Positions 5,730-7,149 of a DNA stretch of 7,149 bases are shown one piece after another. The DNA comes from DASYAN01 sp036501345 (GTDB lineage Bacteria > Chloroflexota > Ktedonobacteria > Ktedonobacterales > Ktedonobacteraceae), in assembly GCA_036501345.1 (NCBI GenBank), contig DASYAN010000580.1, positions 1-7,149 on the forward strand, written 5' to 3'. The notes below the pieces were generated by a model. That model saw only the letters and a list, made by a program, of their open reading frames with translations, was not told where the DNA came from and did no database searches. How positions within the stretch are numbered: the stretch's first letter is position 1; each line of letters starts with the position of its first letter. The position numbers and the translations under genes were made by a program.

Positions 5730-6007
5730 AAGATCATTATCCTTTCTTAATAGAGGATGCTATCTGCTTGATCCAAATCAAGGAACATCCCCGTGTCAAC
5801 AAAATGACGCTGCCTCATAAGATATTGAGGGCATTTCAGAACTAACGCAGAAGAGAGTATTTCCAAATTCACAAGTCCTCCTCCTGCCACACTACTCTGT
5901 TTTAAGAATAGCTAATGAGAGAGGTTTTTTCCAGGACAAATGGTGACACTTATGCGGCACTTATGCGACACTTCCAAGCAACGTAACAATAATGTGAGGG
6001 AAAAGCA
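5666..6007. repeat. Right copy of diverged direct duplication
   Basis: This ~342-base copy matches 4691-5060 and covers the first ~21 codons of the intact secreted-protein gene plus about 280 bases upstream. The upstream half is conserved at least as well as the signal-peptide region, so it probably carries a promoter and control sites. I could not identify a -35/-10 pair kept in both copies. Similarity ends about 45 bases before the tRNA promoter. Confidence 0.85.
5943..5975. repeat. Three tandem 11-bp repeats, right copy
   Basis: GTGACACTTAT (5943-5953), GCGGCACTTAT (5954-5964) and GCGACACTTCC (5965-5975) repeat the array seen at 4999-5031, about 215 bases upstream of the secreted-protein start. 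The middle unit carries the same change (GCGG for GCGA) in both copies, so the array existed before the duplication. Confidence 0.7.
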
Positions 6008-6050
6008 TAGATAGTGTGGTTGTACCTTTGAAGATTTGAAGAAAAAATGC

Positions 6051-6079
6051 TTGACAAAGGAAAGGGACAATGCTATTAT
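6051..6079 (+). promoter_or_regulatory. Strong promoter of tRNA-Val
   Basis: A perfect -35 TTGACA (6051-6056), a 17-base spacer and -10 TATTAT (6074-6079) are present, with TG one base before the -10 (extended -10). The predicted start is near 6086, a few bases before the tRNA 5' end, as expected for a stable RNA. Confidence 0.9.
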
Positions 6080-6093
6080 GATATACGTTGCGA

Positions 6094-6167
<74 letters not shown>

Positions 6168-6171
6168 CTAG

Positions 6172-6208
6172 AAAAAAGGAGCCGTTATAGCAAAACGGCT
6201 CCTTTTTT
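6172..6208. terminator. Bidirectional intrinsic terminator between tRNA-Val and ispG
   Basis: GGAGCCGTT (6178-6186) pairs with AACGGCTCC (6194-6202) around a 7-base loop. A run of six T follows on the plus strand (6203-6208), and six A precede the stem (6172-6177), which become a U-run for leftward transcription. It ends the tRNA transcript five bases after the mature 3' end and could also stop read-through from ispG. Confidence 0.93.
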
Positions 6209-6244
6209 GTTTTGTATCGCTCAAGGGGATACTCCTAAAGCAAG

Positions 6245-6293
6245 AAGTAGCTTGGGAAGATAGCACTGTGGAGCCTCACTTCTCAAGCTACTT
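6245..6293. repeat. Long inverted repeat downstream of ispG
   Basis: AAGTAGCTTG (6245-6254) and CAAGCTACTT (6284-6293) are perfect 10-base inverted arms. The pairing extends inwards through one G-T step and GAAG/CTTC to about 15 pairs around a 19-base loop. It lies just after the ispG stop on the leftward transcript but has no strong U-run. A smaller hairpin GGGATG-TCT-CATCCC (6302-6316) lies between it and the gene. Both may protect or end the ispG mRNA. Confidence 0.6.
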
Positions 6294-6341
6294 TAAATTT
6301 CGGGATGTCTCATCCCTACATAGTTTTCTTCTGGATGCTCT

Positions 6342-7149
6342 CTATGCCCTTTGGATAATAGGCAGATTCATCCCTTCTTCGCGGGTACGGTGAGTCCCTG
6401 CAACCTCATTGATACCCCCTTCGGGATAGATCACTTTGGCCTCATGCTCAGGAAGCAGGCTAGCTACCTCTTTGAGAACGGCATCCAGGAATTGATCTTC
6501 AGGAACAGTTTTGACTACTTGCCCTTTGCGGAAGATTACACCTTTGCCCTTACCACCTGCTAGGCCAACATCTGCATCACGTGATTCGCCAGGGCCGTTG
6601 ACTACACAGCCCATTACCGCTACCTGAATGGGAGTTTGCACTTTCATCAGACGCTTCTCAACTTCATTGGCAACGGCAACTACATCGATCTCAACACGGC
6701 CACATGAAGGACAAGACACGAAGGTTACACCACGGTTACGCAGTTCCAGCGAACGCAAGATCTCATAGGCAACTGGAACTTCCTCTTCGGGCTCGGCACT
6801 CAAGCTGACGCGAATGGTATCACCAATACCCTCAGCCAACAACAAACCGAGTCCCACGGCTGATTTTACCGAACCACTCACCAGAGTACCAGCTTCAGTA
6901 ATACCAAGATGCAGAGGATAGTCTGAACGTTGTGAAAAACGATGATACGCTTCAACTGCAGTGAGAACGGTGGAGGACTTCAGCGCAATGATCAAATTAT
7001 GGAAATCTAGTTCCTCGCACCAGCCAACATACTCCAGAGCTCTGTTGACCATATGCTCAACCAGATACTCACGCTCCCTTCGATGAGCTTCGGCAGGATC
7101 AGACCGTTCTAGCGTACCATCATCGCGTAACCGTACCTGGATACGCTTC
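6342..7149 (-). CDS. ispG: 4-hydroxy-3-methylbut-2-enyl-diphosphate synthase (IspG/GcpE), N-terminus outside window
   Basis: IspG converts 2-C-methylerythritol cyclodiphosphate to HMBPP in the cytosolic MEP isoprenoid pathway, using a [4Fe-4S] cluster. The frame is open past the right edge, so 268 C-terminal residues are visible (E. coli IspG is about 372). The internal ATG at 7050-7052 is not the start, because coding sequence (RIQVRLRDDGTLERSDP) continues upstream of it. Family signatures seen are HNLIIALKSS, GITEAGT, SGSVKSAVGLG and GIGDTIRVSLSAEP. The cluster ligands are Cys146 and Cys149 of the visible part (SCPSCGR) and Cys181 with Glu188 (MGCVVNGPGE). The last ~34 residues (after LLPE) form a charged tail beyond the usual end. 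The gene converges on tRNA-Val and is ordinary chromosomal housekeeping sequence. Confidence 0.95.
   Translation of the reverse strand, partial: KRIQVRLRDDGTLERSDPAEAHRREREYLVEHMVNRALEYVGWCEELDFHNLIIALKSSTVLTAVEAYHRFSQRSDYPLHLGITEAGTLVSGSVKSAVGLGLLLAEGIGDTIRVSLSAEPEEEVPVAYEILRSLELRNRGVTFVSCPSCGRVEIDVVAVANEVEKRLMKVQTPIQVAVMGCVVNGPGESRDADVGLAGGKGKGVIFRKGQVVKTVPEDQFLDAVLKEVASLLPEHEAKVIYPEGGINEVAGTHRTREEGMNLPIIQRA

Noticed and set aside
5800..5900. Minus-strand 41-residue frame starting GTG after GGAGGAGG, upstream of the secreted-protein gene
   Set aside because: In the left copy the same start runs into a stop after 11 codons, so there is no sign of selection on a peptide.

Overview
The window looks like chromosomal DNA of a Gram-positive-like bacterium of moderate GC, with strong GGAGG-type ribosome binding sites and sigma-A type promoters. 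From memory of protein style (a helix-turn-helix protein with an apparent GNAT-like extension, and the form of IspG), I lean towards Chloroflexota, perhaps Ktedonobacteria. That taxonomic call is inference; no search was run.

Layout. (a) 1-365, minus strand: the 5' part of a helix-turn-helix gene that runs off the left edge. (b) 366-561: a compact divergent regulatory region. It holds a minus-strand -10 box, a plus-strand TTGACA/TATCAT promoter with a palindrome in its spacer, and two copies of TTAGACTCTTA. (c) 562-4524, plus strand: the core of an integrative element. It contains an unrecognised 134-residue protein, a doubtful and possibly frameshifted reading frame, an origin-like stretch with repeats and a strong hairpin, a 495-residue replication-initiator-like protein, a small excisionase-type winged helix-turn-helix protein, and a complete tyrosine recombinase. 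Rep, Xis and Int are tightly spaced and all have strong ribosome binding sites. (d) 4525-4690: a short non-coding stretch with two palindromes, the likely right-hand attachment end of the element. (e) 4691-6007: two diverged direct copies of a gene-start-plus-upstream unit on the minus strand. The right copy carries an intact secreted protein gene (5139-5729). The left copy keeps only the first ~21 codons and then breaks off where the element-side DNA begins. (f) 6051-6208: tRNA-Val(GAC) with a textbook promoter and terminator. (g) 6342-7149, minus strand: the C-terminal part of ispG of the MEP isoprenoid pathway, running off the right edge.

How it fits together. The rep-xis-int order next to a putative attachment end resembles the module of actinomycete integrative and conjugative elements (pSAM2 type). 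Int would catalyse site-specific integration and excision, Xis would favour excision, and Rep would replicate the excised circle. No relaxase or transfer gene is visible; any would have to lie left of the window. The broken secreted-protein paralogue beside the element suggests that insertion, or a deletion linked to it, removed the rest of that gene. The most interesting items are this Rep-Xis-Int element, the origin-like repeats and hairpin upstream of rep, the divergent control region, and the conserved non-coding block with three 11-bp repeats in both copies of the duplication.
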